Of a stretch of DNA of 64,000 nt, positions 34,808 through 42,916 are shown piece after piece. Position 1 is the stretch's first letter. Every line of letters starts with the position of its first letter. Made by a program: the position numbers and the translations under genes. The stretch comes from Leptospira wolffii serovar Khorat str. Khorat-H2 (lineage in GTDB: Bacteria; Spirochaetota; Leptospiria; Leptospirales; Leptospiraceae). The notes under the pieces are model-generated. The model did not search any database, was not told the origin of the DNA, and saw only the letters and a program-made list of their open reading frames with translations. The stretch lies in contig NZ_AKWX02000023.1 in assembly GCF_000306115.2 (NCBI RefSeq), positions 124,001 through 188,000 on the forward strand. The letters run 5' to 3'.

Positions 34808-35854
34808 ATGACCTCCGATTTCGACTTCGATTCCGTATTAGATTTTTTGCAATCTTTCGGTCCGGATCTGAAAAACGGACTGAGCAATCACGCTCCTATG
34901 GCTACCGAAGCCTTATTCACGATGGGAAGGACGGACGTTATCTTTCCCTGGCTGGAAAGATACGGAAAAGAGCTGAAGCCCAAAGAAGTTCCTACACGGG
35001 AAATAGGTGAGAAGTCGTGGCCAAGCTTTCTGGGCGTTTCCGGAAGTTTTCCCGAATGGGAAATCTTTTTCAAAAATGAAATCCATACAAAGGGTTGGCA
35101 AAAATGCGTTTCCTATTGGATTCCGAAACTTTCTCCCGGGATTTGTGCGGATGCAACTCATGGGGTGATCCGGACAGGGCACTCGATTCGGAATCTAATC
35201 CGCAAGGAGACCTCGTTACGCTTGGGGGAATTTTCTTCCGGACTTGCGGTATGGGCCTCTAATTATTTGGAATTGCCGACTTCGTTCGAATCCTTGCTCG
35301 GACTTTCCGCTCGAGACGCTCTTCAGAAAGTAAATTTCGTCCCGCCTGAAAAGAAAGTCTTTTCAGGGACGATCGTTTCCTCACTAGAGGGCCTGAAAGA
35401 CGTCGATTCCTTTGCACCTGTCATAGGCTATTGGGATGCCTATGGAGAAGAAGAAAAATCCGTCTCCGAACTTACCGAAGCGTTTTCCAGAGTCCTAAAG
35501 AATAATGTCGAAGATACGTTATCTGCTATTGTCTTCGTTCACTCGGTAACGAGCATATCTGCTCTACGGAGTATTCTTCCTTTCCTCACTCCTTTCGAAC
35601 GTAAAAGCGTTTTGAGATATTCTTGGCAGACTTCCGTCGCTCTATACTCCGCTTTCGGAAAGAATATAGAACAGGATATCTACGAACCGATCGCGGAATC
35701 TAGGGAAGAGGCAATCGAAAAGGCGATCCAACATGGGGACGAACATGCTATCAAATTTACCGAGGTATGTTTGAAGGAAAACGAATTGGCACCTTCTTCC
35801 TCTTACTTTGCGGCATTGCAAGCTGCGCGCACTTATTTGGAGCCTTTGAGCTAA
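34808..35854 (+). CDS. Questin oxidase-like (DUF4243) protein
   Basis: The start chosen is the ATG at 34808, which follows TTGGAAGAAT; a TTG at 34778 overlapping the upstream stop is an alternative. The 348-residue protein has the family hallmark GLSNHAPMATEALFTMG and later His-containing motifs (DATHGVIRTGHSIRN, VHSVTSISALRSI). The founding member oxidises questin, an anthraquinone, in fungi. The bacterial members are uncharacterised. The last 213 bases overlap, antisense, the 3' end of the lipoprotein gene at 35642-37051. Confidence 0.78.
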   Translation: MTSDFDFDSVLDFLQSFGPDLKNGLSNHAPMATEALFTMGRTDVIFPWLERYGKELKPKEVPTREIGEKSWPSFLGVSGSFPEWEIFFKNEIHTKGWQKCVSYWIPKLSPGICADATHGVIRTGHSIRNLIRKETSLRLGEFSSGLAVWASNYLELPTSFESLLGLSARDALQKVNFVPPEKKVFSGTIVSSLEGLKDVDSFAPVIGYWDAYGEEEKSVSELTEAFSRVLKNNVEDTLSAIVFVHSVTSISALRSILPFLTPFERKSVLRYSWQTSVALYSAFGKNIEQDIYEPIAESREEAIEKAIQHGDEHAIKFTEVCLKENELAPSSSYFAALQAARTYLEPLS

Positions 35855-37051
35855 TTTTGGAGCTCGCGTCTCAATTCCGGTTTTCTTCCTCGATTTTTTC
35901 CGCAGTATTCGAGCTAGTTTATGATTCGGACCTTCCAGCTTCTCCGCTTGCAGAAATAGACGGATCGCCGTATCAAACGCTCCGATATGTACATAATATA
36001 AACCGATATTTATCAGGGCTCCGTCGCTTTTCCCTCCCGAGATTTTATCCGCTTCTTGCCATTTGAGAAGGGCTCTTCGATAGTTAGGGATTTCTCCTCT
36101 TAGTTCCTCATATCCGTCTTTTAGGATTTCCTCCACTTCCGGATTCGGATCTTTTGTAATCGGACGAGGGAAAGAGGTTTCCTTCATTCTCGGAGAGATC
36201 TCGGACAGGATTTTTTCCGCAGATTCGTTGATTGCGGCTTTCCAAGCCTCCGGGAGATCCGCAGGACAATTAAGACTTCCGATAGTAGCGAAGTTCTTAT
36301 ACGATGCATCCTTAGAAGCTGCGATAACCGATTCTCCGGTTTCTATATTCAACAGTTTGGCTTCGATTGGAATTTTAGAAAAACGATATGCGGTAGGTCT
36401 CTTCGGGCAGAGCTTATCTTGTTGCGCGGCTAGTCTCCCCGCCTCGCAAAGTATATCCTGGATCGATTCGACTCCGCAACCGCTCGAATAAGATTGCAAC
36501 TTTACGCTGAGTATCAATTCCGATCCCGTTTCGCTTCCTAGAATTTTACTCCGTTTTTTTAGCTCATTCCAATCGTTGGAGAGAGGGAGATCTCCTCTTT
36601 TCGACGCCGAGATCAGACGGAAATATCCGAATCTATCGAAACTGTCGCTTACTTCCGTCTCGATTTCTTTTTCGCGAAAAAAAGGATGAGAAGGAGGATC
36701 TATGACGAGTAACGTGTATCTTGCGTTGCCGATCAGTTTTTGCAGGGATTTCCCTTTGGGGGATTTCGGATAAGCCGCATATTCTATATGGCCTTCCAAA
36801 TCACGGTCAATGACGCTGATGCCTATAATAAATAAGAGTGTTAGAGCGCTTGTTAAGCCGTAAGCGACGCCTCCGAGGCTACCGATCTTCACCGCGATCG
36901 CCATATCTCCGGCAAAACCTATACCCGTTCCGATCGAGGCTTTAGTCCCGTTTGCCGGACTTCCTACGATAAATACTGCCCCCAGAGTCGCGCAGTGCAG
37001 TTGCGAGTATAACAATATCGCCGCTAAAAATCCGAGTCTGAACTTTTGCAT
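35642..37051 (-). CDS. Lipoprotein with C-terminal TPR-like region
   Basis: The 469-residue reading starts with a signal and lipobox (LLYSQLHCAT), then a glycine-rich hydrophobic region (residues 25-80) and a soluble domain (about 95-300) reminiscent of CsgG- or LPS-type outer-membrane lipoproteins. A TPR-like helical pair follows at about 335-380 (ALINIGLYYVHIGAFDTAIRLFLQAEKL). The last 71 codons run antisense through the end of the questin-oxidase gene and are basic and Cys/Phe-rich, unlike the rest. The natural end was probably near residue 385 and a frameshift may have extended it. No precise function can be given. Confidence 0.65.
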   Translation of the reverse strand: MQKFRLGFLAAILLYSQLHCATLGAVFIVGSPANGTKASIGTGIGFAGDMAIAVKIGSLGGVAYGLTSALTLLFIIGISVIDRDLEGHIEYAAYPKSPKGKSLQKLIGNARYTLLVIDPPSHPFFREKEIETEVSDSFDRFGYFRLISASKRGDLPLSNDWNELKKRSKILGSETGSELILSVKLQSYSSGCGVESIQDILCEAGRLAAQQDKLCPKRPTAYRFSKIPIEAKLLNIETGESVIAASKDASYKNFATIGSLNCPADLPEAWKAAINESAEKILSEISPRMKETSFPRPITKDPNPEVEEILKDGYEELRGEIPNYRRALLKWQEADKISGGKSDGALINIGLYYVHIGAFDTAIRLFLQAEKLEGPNHKLARILRKKSRKKTGIETRAPKLAQRLQISARSLQCRKVRGRRCQFVFLQTYLGKFDSMFVPMLDRLFDCLFPRFRDRFVDILFYILSESGV

Positions 37052-37200
37052 CCTATGAACCTAATTTACTTTCCGGGAGATTTTACGATGCATTCGTGCG
37101 AAGCGGAAGAACAGAATGAAATAAAAAACGAATGGAAACGCGATTATATTTCGAACCGGAATCATCTGAAGAAGTCTATCCCTTTTACGAATCGAAACGG

Positions 37201-38541
37201 TCATCGGGTAGGACTTTTCTTTTTGGGTTCCAATAAAGCGATATCGGGTCCGATCTTCCGCAAAGAATGAGTGTCGGAATGAGTTTGCAGTACCGGGCTT
37301 AGATCGAAATCCGCAAGATGGTCTCCCGTAAATAAAATGATCGTTTCTTCGGAGGAATACTTCTTTCCGCGAAAGACGCGTATGATTTTACGGTTTCCGA
37401 AAACGGAAGGAACGTTACTCACGATATTCGCTTCAGGATCGTAATTCCTCAAGAAGTCCACCTGTTCCTTTGTCACACTGCCTCGAAGAAAGTCTTCTTT
37501 GTAGTTATACTTTTTGTTCGGGGGGCCTTGGGAGAGAAAAAGATATAAAAAGGTAAGAGCGCAAGTAGCAAGAATCCAATCTGCGGCCTTACCCTTCTTC
37601 TTTAGGAAATCGTATCCGGATAGAAAAGCTACGAAGAGAATAGGAACTGCCACGAAGCTATGATGCGTGAAGGGCGTTTTATTCGGAATTGCGTTGGATA
37701 AAAAGGAATATGCCAGATAGGGGAGGACCAGTAAGAGATACCGGGAGAGAAAAGGAAAGATCAGAAAAGGAGTTAGGAGAAAGAATAGCAAAGGGCCGAA
37801 CAGGTACGAATCTTTCGGTAATCCGCCATATCGCCCAATATGCATCGGAATTCCGAAATAAGGATTATGTAAACTTAATATTACCATCGTAACGCAGAAA
37901 TACGATATACTGATTAAAAAGAGAAGTAGGACGAATTTGGGCTCTTCTTTGTAGACCAACGCCGAGAAGACTATGAAAACGAAGGCGATCTCTTCCTTGC
38001 AAAATAGGCAAAAAAGGAAGAGCGTGAACGCATAACGCAAATTTTTCTTCTCCCATTGTATCATGAAAAGAAGGAAAAGCGGGATAAAGGCGACTTCCGG
38101 ATGGATATCGAAAATACCGATCCAATAAACGGGAAGATACAATGCGTAAAGAATAGAAGGTAGGATCGGCCAATCGATCTTATCCTTGGAATAGAAATAG
38201 AGAATGAGAATAGGCGAGGAAAGAAAGAATGCCTGTAGAATAAATAAGGTCTCCGTCTGGGGGAAGAGATAATAGAAGGGAAGGATCAGGAATAATATAA
38301 GGTTTACATGGTCGGAAAAGTAGGAATGCCATAAGTCTACCGGCCCTAAGAATGTATAAAAGAAGTCTCCGTGCAGGGTATTATAAAGAATATTCTCGAA
38401 TAGGCCAGTATCCATTCCGGCTTTCAGATGCAGGAATTTGGTGATCGACCTTTCCGACAAGAAATAGAACAAAGCTAAAAAAAGTAGGAAGATTCCGACC
38501 TTCTCTAAGGTCTCTTTCGTTTTGGAAAAAGAGTGCAGCAT
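37201..38541 (-). CDS. DUF2079 multi-pass membrane protein
   Basis: From the ATG at 38541 (GGAGATCCT upstream) the protein has 446 residues with about ten membrane helices. The family signature is DTGLFENILYNTLHGDFF and FSDHVNLILFLILPFYYL. DUF2079 proteins resemble GT-C glycosyltransferases, and the HPEVAF and KEEIAFV motifs on loops would suit lipid-linked sugar transfer, which is inference. The gap 37052-37200 upstream of the lipoprotein gene holds nothing recognised. Confidence 0.82.
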   Translation of the reverse strand: MLHSFSKTKETLEKVGIFLLFLALFYFLSERSITKFLHLKAGMDTGLFENILYNTLHGDFFYTFLGPVDLWHSYFSDHVNLILFLILPFYYLFPQTETLFILQAFFLSSPILILYFYSKDKIDWPILPSILYALYLPVYWIGIFDIHPEVAFIPLFLLFMIQWEKKNLRYAFTLFLFCLFCKEEIAFVFIVFSALVYKEEPKFVLLLFLISISYFCVTMVILSLHNPYFGIPMHIGRYGGLPKDSYLFGPLLFFLLTPFLIFPFLSRYLLLVLPYLAYSFLSNAIPNKTPFTHHSFVAVPILFVAFLSGYDFLKKKGKAADWILATCALTFLYLFLSQGPPNKKYNYKEDFLRGSVTKEQVDFLRNYDPEANIVSNVPSVFGNRKIIRVFRGKKYSSEETIILFTGDHLADFDLSPVLQTHSDTHSLRKIGPDIALLEPKKKSPTR

Positions 38542-38710
38542 AGGATCTCCGGACAAACTTAAGAGACCTTGCTTGTACGGAAATGAATTTAAAAACAGTC
38601 GATCCGATTGAAAATCCTCGTATTATTTCATTTTCTTTTTTCCGGAACCGATGTAGGAAGTTCGTCTAAGAAGAACGTCAAAATAGACCTTCGAAAATGG
38701 AGAATAAGAA

Positions 38711-39142
38711 ATGAGTATTTTAGGATTAGCTCCGATCGCCACGACTCGGACTCAGAGCGTGTTTCGATTCATATTAGGCACCTTTTTATTCACTGCCGGG
38801 ATCGGTCACTTAACTTGGCAAAGAAGGGAATTCTTAGCTCAGGTACCGACTTGGCTTCCTATGGACGGGGATTTAGTAGTGGTTCTTTCCGGTTTGGTTG
38901 AAATCGCTCTAGGCCTTTCCTTAATACTCTTGTACAGATACAAGGCGCAAGTGGGTTGGATAGTGGCTCTATTTTTCGTTTTGATCTTTCCGGGGAACAT
39001 TTCCCAGTACGTGAACGGAATCAACGCGTTTGGATTGAATTCCGATACCTCTAGAGGAATTCGCTTATTCTTCCAGCCTGTTTTGGTCGCTTGGGCCCTT
39101 TGGTCAACTGGTGCATGGTCGGCTTGGAGAAATCGTTCCTAA
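38711..39142 (+). CDS. DoxX-like membrane protein
   Basis: The 143-residue protein has four hydrophobic segments. The early FRFILGTFLFTAGIGHL and central GLVEIALGLSLILL motifs match DoxX-like small membrane proteins. An AATGGAGAATAAG site precedes the ATG. The role of such proteins is poorly known; some accompany thiosulfate or quinone oxidoreductases. It stands alone here. Confidence 0.75.
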   Translation: MSILGLAPIATTRTQSVFRFILGTFLFTAGIGHLTWQRREFLAQVPTWLPMDGDLVVVLSGLVEIALGLSLILLYRYKAQVGWIVALFFVLIFPGNISQYVNGINAFGLNSDTSRGIRLFFQPVLVAWALWSTGAWSAWRNRS

Positions 39143-39382
39143 TATTCGCTCGAATCTGATAATTAAAAAGTATGTTTTAGTAGGAAAAGTTGCGTTATCC
39201 GTCTCTTCCATATGCCGATCGACGGAAACAAATTTTTCCAAAAACTTCCGGTCATGACTAACAATAAGAGAGCGTGATTTAGCTCTTCCAATTCTCTTCC
39301 GGGATTCGGTGGCGATAATATCCGGATAATTCGCGGCTCGCTTATAGTAAGCCTCTTTGGATTAGAAGTGCGCGTAAAGGAC
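39143..39382. other. Intergenic stretch upstream of the TetR-GH1 unit
   Basis: No coding frame with family resemblance is seen. A minus-strand open frame here has no ribosome site or recognisable domain. The TetR promoter and operator follow. Confidence 0.5.
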
Positions 39383-39439
39383 TTGACGCTTTTTCGAAAA
39401 AGACTCAAAATTCAAAATGTCACACCATGTGACATTTTG
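39383..39439 (+). promoter_or_regulatory. Promoter and perfect TetR-type operator
   Basis: TTGACG (39383-39388) and CAAAAT (39406-39411) are 17 bases apart. Directly downstream lies a perfect inverted repeat: CAAAATGTCACA (39413-39424), spacer CCA, TGTGACATTTTG (39428-39439). The repeat covers the expected transcription start and lies 12 bases before the tetR-type ATG, so repressor binding there would block the promoter. Confidence 0.72.
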
Positions 39440-39451
39440 GAAAAGCGCAGA

Positions 39452-40102
39452 ATGGGAACTAGAGTAGAGACAAATGAACTCATCCTGGAAGCGGCAGAGT
39501 CTCTTTTTTTAGAAAGGGGTCTCTTGGACGTATCCATGGAGGATATCGCTTTACGCGCCTCCTGCACTCGTCGCAACCTCTATCGCTATTTTGAAACCAA
39601 AGAGACTTTGAGCCTCGCAGTTCTAAGGAAGCTACTCGCACCTTGGAACGACTTCCAGACGGAAACCTTCCGTTCTTTGAGCGCTTCGGGTCTTTCCGGA
39701 AGACAGGAACTCGAGGCATTTCTACGCATTCTCGCCGGATATTTGGAAGAGCAAAAGTCCTTACTCCGATTCGCCGCCGAGTACGATTTTCTGTTCCGGG
39801 ATCGCTTGTCCTTACCTCTCGATCCTTCCGCCGAAGAGTCCTTATTTGCGGACTTTCATGTCACCGAGGATCTGCTTTCCCAAATTCTTATCAGAGGTGA
39901 GGAGGACGGTAGCTTAAGACTTCCTACTCCTCCGGAGACACTAGTTCCTACAATCACGACCGTTTTCTGGAGTCTCGGCCAAAGAGTGGCACTGCGTGAA
40001 AATCTGATCGCCCTGGAGTTCGGTGTGAAGGCGATGGAACTAGTAAACGCACAAATCCAACTTCTGGTTCTGGCTTTATCCGCGGAACCGAAAACTAAAT
40101 AA
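39452..40102 (+). CDS. TetR-family transcriptional regulator
   Basis: From the ATG at 39452 the protein has 216 residues. The N-terminal helix-turn-helix is typical: LILEAAESLFLERGLLDVSM then DIALRASCTRRNLYRYFETKE. The C-terminal ligand domain is not assigned. The longer frame from 39368 would translate through the operator and is rejected. The GH1 glycosidase gene begins 12 bases downstream, so this regulator probably represses its own operon and responds to a sugar or glycoside. Confidence 0.85.
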   Translation: MGTRVETNELILEAAESLFLERGLLDVSMEDIALRASCTRRNLYRYFETKETLSLAVLRKLLAPWNDFQTETFRSLSASGLSGRQELEAFLRILAGYLEEQKSLLRFAAEYDFLFRDRLSLPLDPSAEESLFADFHVTEDLLSQILIRGEEDGSLRLPTPPETLVPTITTVFWSLGQRVALRENLIALEFGVKAMELVNAQIQLLVLALSAEPKTK

Positions 40103-40114
40103 GGAGAATTGAAT

Positions 40115-41416
40115 ATGTCGAAGAGTTTCGAACTTCCGAAGGAATTTTTGCTGGGTAGTGCAACAGCAGCGACGCAGATTGAAGGAGGCGATACAAATAA
40201 TAATTGGTATTATTGGTCTATAGCTGGCAAGGTAGGAAACGGGGAATCCTCTCTTACGGGAGCGGATCATTATCGTCGTTATGCGGAAGATATAGAACTC
40301 CTTTCCGAGCTACACCAGGAATGCTATCGTATGAGTATTGAATGGAGTAGGCTCGAACCCCAAGCGGGGCAATGGTCCAAGGATGCGGTGGAGCATTATA
40401 GGGACGAATTCCAAAAATTATCGAAGGCGGGAATCCGGCCTCTCGTAACTCTTCATCATTTTTCTTGCCCTCAATGGTTCCAAGAAAAAGGAGGATGGCT
40501 TTCTGAAAATGCAGTAGAGGACTTTATTCGATTCACGGATTTCTCCGTCAAAAGTTTCGGGGACCTGGTTTCAGAATGGTGCACCATAAACGAGCCTAAC
40601 GTATTCGCGAACGATACTTACATGGACGGAAAATATCCTCCCGGAACCAAAGGAGATATAGGCGCCTATATTAAGGTCAGCAAGAGAATGGTTTTGGCGC
40701 ATTTGAAGTCCTACAAACTTATTCATCGAATCCGAAAAGAGCATGGATTTTCTGGAGAAACCAAAGTAGGCTTCGCTCATCATTTTGCGGTCTTCGAGCC
40801 GTTGAACTCCCATCCGCTCGCGAAGCTGGGTTGTTTTTTAAGCGATTATCTATTTCATGAAATCCAGATGAAAGGATTTGTGGAAGGTAGACTCGTATTT
40901 CCTCTGGGCTCCGGGACCCCGGAAGGAAAGGGGATCTTCTGCGATTTTATCGGAATCAATTATTATTCCAGACATCTATTCCAAGCGAGTTATAATCCGG
41001 GAAATCTTTTTGCGATTCCTATGGTGGACCCTCTCTGTCCGGAATCCCGCAAAAACGATTTGGGTTGGGAGATCTATCCCGAAGGCCTTTACAAGGTCTG
41101 TCATAGGGCTTGGGACAAATACAAACTTCCGATCTATATTACGGAAAACGGAATTCCCGACGAGAAGGACGAAAAAAGGGAAGAATATATCGTGGACCAT
41201 CTGGCTCAAATCCGCAGACTTCTGGACGAAGGGGTGGGTGTGGAACGTTATTACCATTGGTCTTTTCTGGATAACCTAGAATGGAACGACGGATACGGTC
41301 CGCGCTTCGGACTCGTGGAAGTGGATTACAAAACCATGGAAAGAAAGCCGAGGCCCAGCGCGCGTAAGTATGCCGAGATGTGCAAGACCAAGAAAATCGA
41401 AAAGAAATCCATTTGA
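40115..41416 (+). CDS. Glycoside hydrolase family 1 (beta-glucosidase-like)
   Basis: The start is the ATG at 40115, eight bases after AAGGAG. The 433-residue protein has the GH1 barrel with acid/base Glu160 (TINEP) and nucleophile Glu344 (ITENG). Both catalytic residues are intact. The N-terminus FLLGSATAATQIEG and C-terminus FLDNLEWNDGYGPRFGLV are family landmarks. It lacks a signal peptide, so it acts in the cytosol. It is somewhat shorter than the common 450-480 residues. Exact sugar specificity is unclear. Confidence 0.92.
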   Translation: MSKSFELPKEFLLGSATAATQIEGGDTNNNWYYWSIAGKVGNGESSLTGADHYRRYAEDIELLSELHQECYRMSIEWSRLEPQAGQWSKDAVEHYRDEFQKLSKAGIRPLVTLHHFSCPQWFQEKGGWLSENAVEDFIRFTDFSVKSFGDLVSEWCTINEPNVFANDTYMDGKYPPGTKGDIGAYIKVSKRMVLAHLKSYKLIHRIRKEHGFSGETKVGFAHHFAVFEPLNSHPLAKLGCFLSDYLFHEIQMKGFVEGRLVFPLGSGTPEGKGIFCDFIGINYYSRHLFQASYNPGNLFAIPMVDPLCPESRKNDLGWEIYPEGLYKVCHRAWDKYKLPIYITENGIPDEKDEKREEYIVDHLAQIRRLLDEGVGVERYYHWSFLDNLEWNDGYGPRFGLVEVDYKTMERKPRPSARKYAEMCKTKKIEKKSI

Positions 41417-41459
41417 ACGAATCTCATTCAATGTAAGGGTTATGGGATTCGGGGCGGTC

Positions 41460-41525
41460 CTCCCGCAAAGCGGGAGTCGTGCTGCTCCGCGTTCGCGTGT
41501 CCGCTCATCCGGGCCCAGGCCCGGA
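41460..41525. repeat. Pair of GC-rich perfect hairpins
   Basis: The first is CTCCCGC (41460-41466), AAA, GCGGGAG (41470-41476). The second is TCCGGGCC (41508-41515), CA, GGCCCGGA (41518-41525). Neither is followed by a T-run. They lie between the convergent GH1 and TetR genes and may end transcription without a U-tract or be a dispersed palindromic element. Confidence 0.55.
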
Positions 41526-41551
41526 CTAAAGCGCTATGCATCACTACCGCG

Positions 41552-42193
41552 TTATGCCAATTCGATTCCGGGGGCCGCAATCGATTGCAAATAGCTTTTC
41601 ATCATGTTTCGAAATAGAACGGATAATTTCCGGTCCCCGGATCCTTTTAGGAAACCGTAGACTCCTTCATGAAACATCACGATAAAGGAAGCCGCTTCCT
41701 TCGTGTCTACATTCTCTCGGATCAGGCCTTTTTCTTTCGCTCTGAACAATTCTATCTCCAGCTCATGGATCCAAAGTTGGAGAGCGGATTTCAGGCGAGT
41801 ATGGAATCCCTTGTCCACAGGCGACATTTCCTGCATGAAATTATTCAAAGGACATCCGTAGCGGATTAAATCCGGCTTAGTATCGCAGATATGTTTTTGC
41901 ATGAGGTCTAAGATCCCTTGCATAGGATTTTCGTAATCCTGGAGAGGGCGAATCCATCTATTTAGGATAAGAGGACGTATCACTTCCTCCACCACCGCGT
42001 ATCCCAAAACGAACTTGGTAGGAAATTGGTGGTAAAACGCTCCCTTGCTCAGATCCGTTTCTTTTACTAGATCGTCCATGCTAGTAGCCTGGAATCCGGA
42101 CTGGAAGAATTTTTCAAAGGCGGTGTATAGAATCCGCTCTCTGGTTTTTTGCAGATCCCTGGTCTTGGCGGGCTGTTTTGCTACCTTCTTCAT
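41552..42193 (-). CDS. TetR-family transcriptional regulator
   Basis: From the ATG at 42193 the protein has 213 residues. The N-terminal DNA-binding domain is clear (RERILYTAFEKFFQSGFQATSM; DLVKETDLSKGAFYHQFPTK). The C-terminal domain contains YGCPLNNFMQEMS, a motif of the TetR_C_6-like group near AcrR/NemR-like regulators that sense electrophiles or drugs. The upstream in-frame extension to 42448 overlaps the divergent gene and is rejected. It is divergent from the DUF1761 gene and probably controls both through the palindrome at 42281-42302. Confidence 0.87.
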   Translation of the reverse strand: MKKVAKQPAKTRDLQKTRERILYTAFEKFFQSGFQATSMDDLVKETDLSKGAFYHQFPTKFVLGYAVVEEVIRPLILNRWIRPLQDYENPMQGILDLMQKHICDTKPDLIRYGCPLNNFMQEMSPVDKGFHTRLKSALQLWIHELEIELFRAKEKGLIRENVDTKEAASFIVMFHEGVYGFLKGSGDRKLSVLFRNMMKSYLQSIAAPGIELA

Positions 42194-42280
42194 TTGCTTA
42201 AGAACCGAATCTCTCCTACTAATTAAGTTTTTTTTCCGGAATTCCGCAACAAAAAAGGATGAATGGAAATATTTTTCTTG

Positions 42281-42302
42281 TAACATACTAAATGGTATGT
42301 TA
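42281..42302. promoter_or_regulatory. TetR-type operator between divergent genes
   Basis: TAACATAC (42281-42288) and GTATGTTA (42295-42302) are perfect 8-base arms around a 6-base spacer. AT-rich ACATAC...GTATGT arms are typical of TetR-family operators. The site lies 87 bases before the regulator start and 57 bases before the DUF1761 ATG. Confidence 0.7.
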
Positions 42303-42359
42303 ATGAAATGAAGCCGTTCGCAAGATATTAGGCGGCGGAAAAATCCATTGGATATTAGT

Positions 42360-42779
42360 ATGTTACCGATCAATTTAATCTCAGTTTTGTTGGCTACCCT
42401 TGCCGCTATGGTTTTAGGGTTTCTTTTACATGGACCCATCCTGGGCAAGGTTTGGATGAGGCTTGCGAATATCGTCCCTACCGGAAACGAAAAGTTCTCG
42501 GATATGCTCCCGAATTTGTTTTGGAACCTAGTCGCAAACTTTGTGACCGCATATGTGATCGCCGTTATCTATCTGTTCGCGGCTCCTTCTTCCTATTTGG
42601 CGGGCGAAGGTATTTGGAAAGGAGTGATCTGCGCACTTTGGCTCTGGATCGGTTTCGTAGTGACTTCCAGTTCTATGGAAGTGATTTGGATGGGAAGAAA
42701 ACTGGGTCTTTGGTTATTCGAATGCGGATGTTCTTTTCTGGTAATGTCCGTCATGGGTGCGATCATCGCAGGTTATTAA
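42360..42779 (+). CDS. DUF1761 membrane protein (paralogue)
   Basis: From the ATG at 42360 the protein has 139 residues with four membrane helices. The signature FLLHGPILGKVWM aligns with FLWYGPIFGKIWV of the paralogue at 30491. A TTG at 42348 would add four residues. It is divergent from a TetR gene and shares its operator, which suggests induction by a small molecule. Confidence 0.83.
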   Translation: MLPINLISVLLATLAAMVLGFLLHGPILGKVWMRLANIVPTGNEKFSDMLPNLFWNLVANFVTAYVIAVIYLFAAPSSYLAGEGIWKGVICALWLWIGFVVTSSSMEVIWMGRKLGLWLFECGCSFLVMSVMGAIIAGY

Positions 42780-42916
42780 AATACTAAGAGAAGTCGGTTC
42801 GGCTTATGTCGGAGCCGACTTGGTGTTACGATTGCGGCCAAGAAGCATCCTTGACCGAAGGGATCGAATTCCCAAACATGGGCTTTCGCCGCTCTTTTTC
42901 TTGACCTGCAATCGAC

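Noticed and set aside
37046..37270. Plus-strand open frame of 74 codons between the lipoprotein and DUF2079 genes
   Set aside because: It overlaps the end of the DUF2079 gene antisense and has no ribosome site or motif.
39163..39408. Minus-strand open frame of 81 codons upstream of the TetR gene
   Set aside because: No ribosome site, no family resemblance, and it crosses the predicted TetR promoter.
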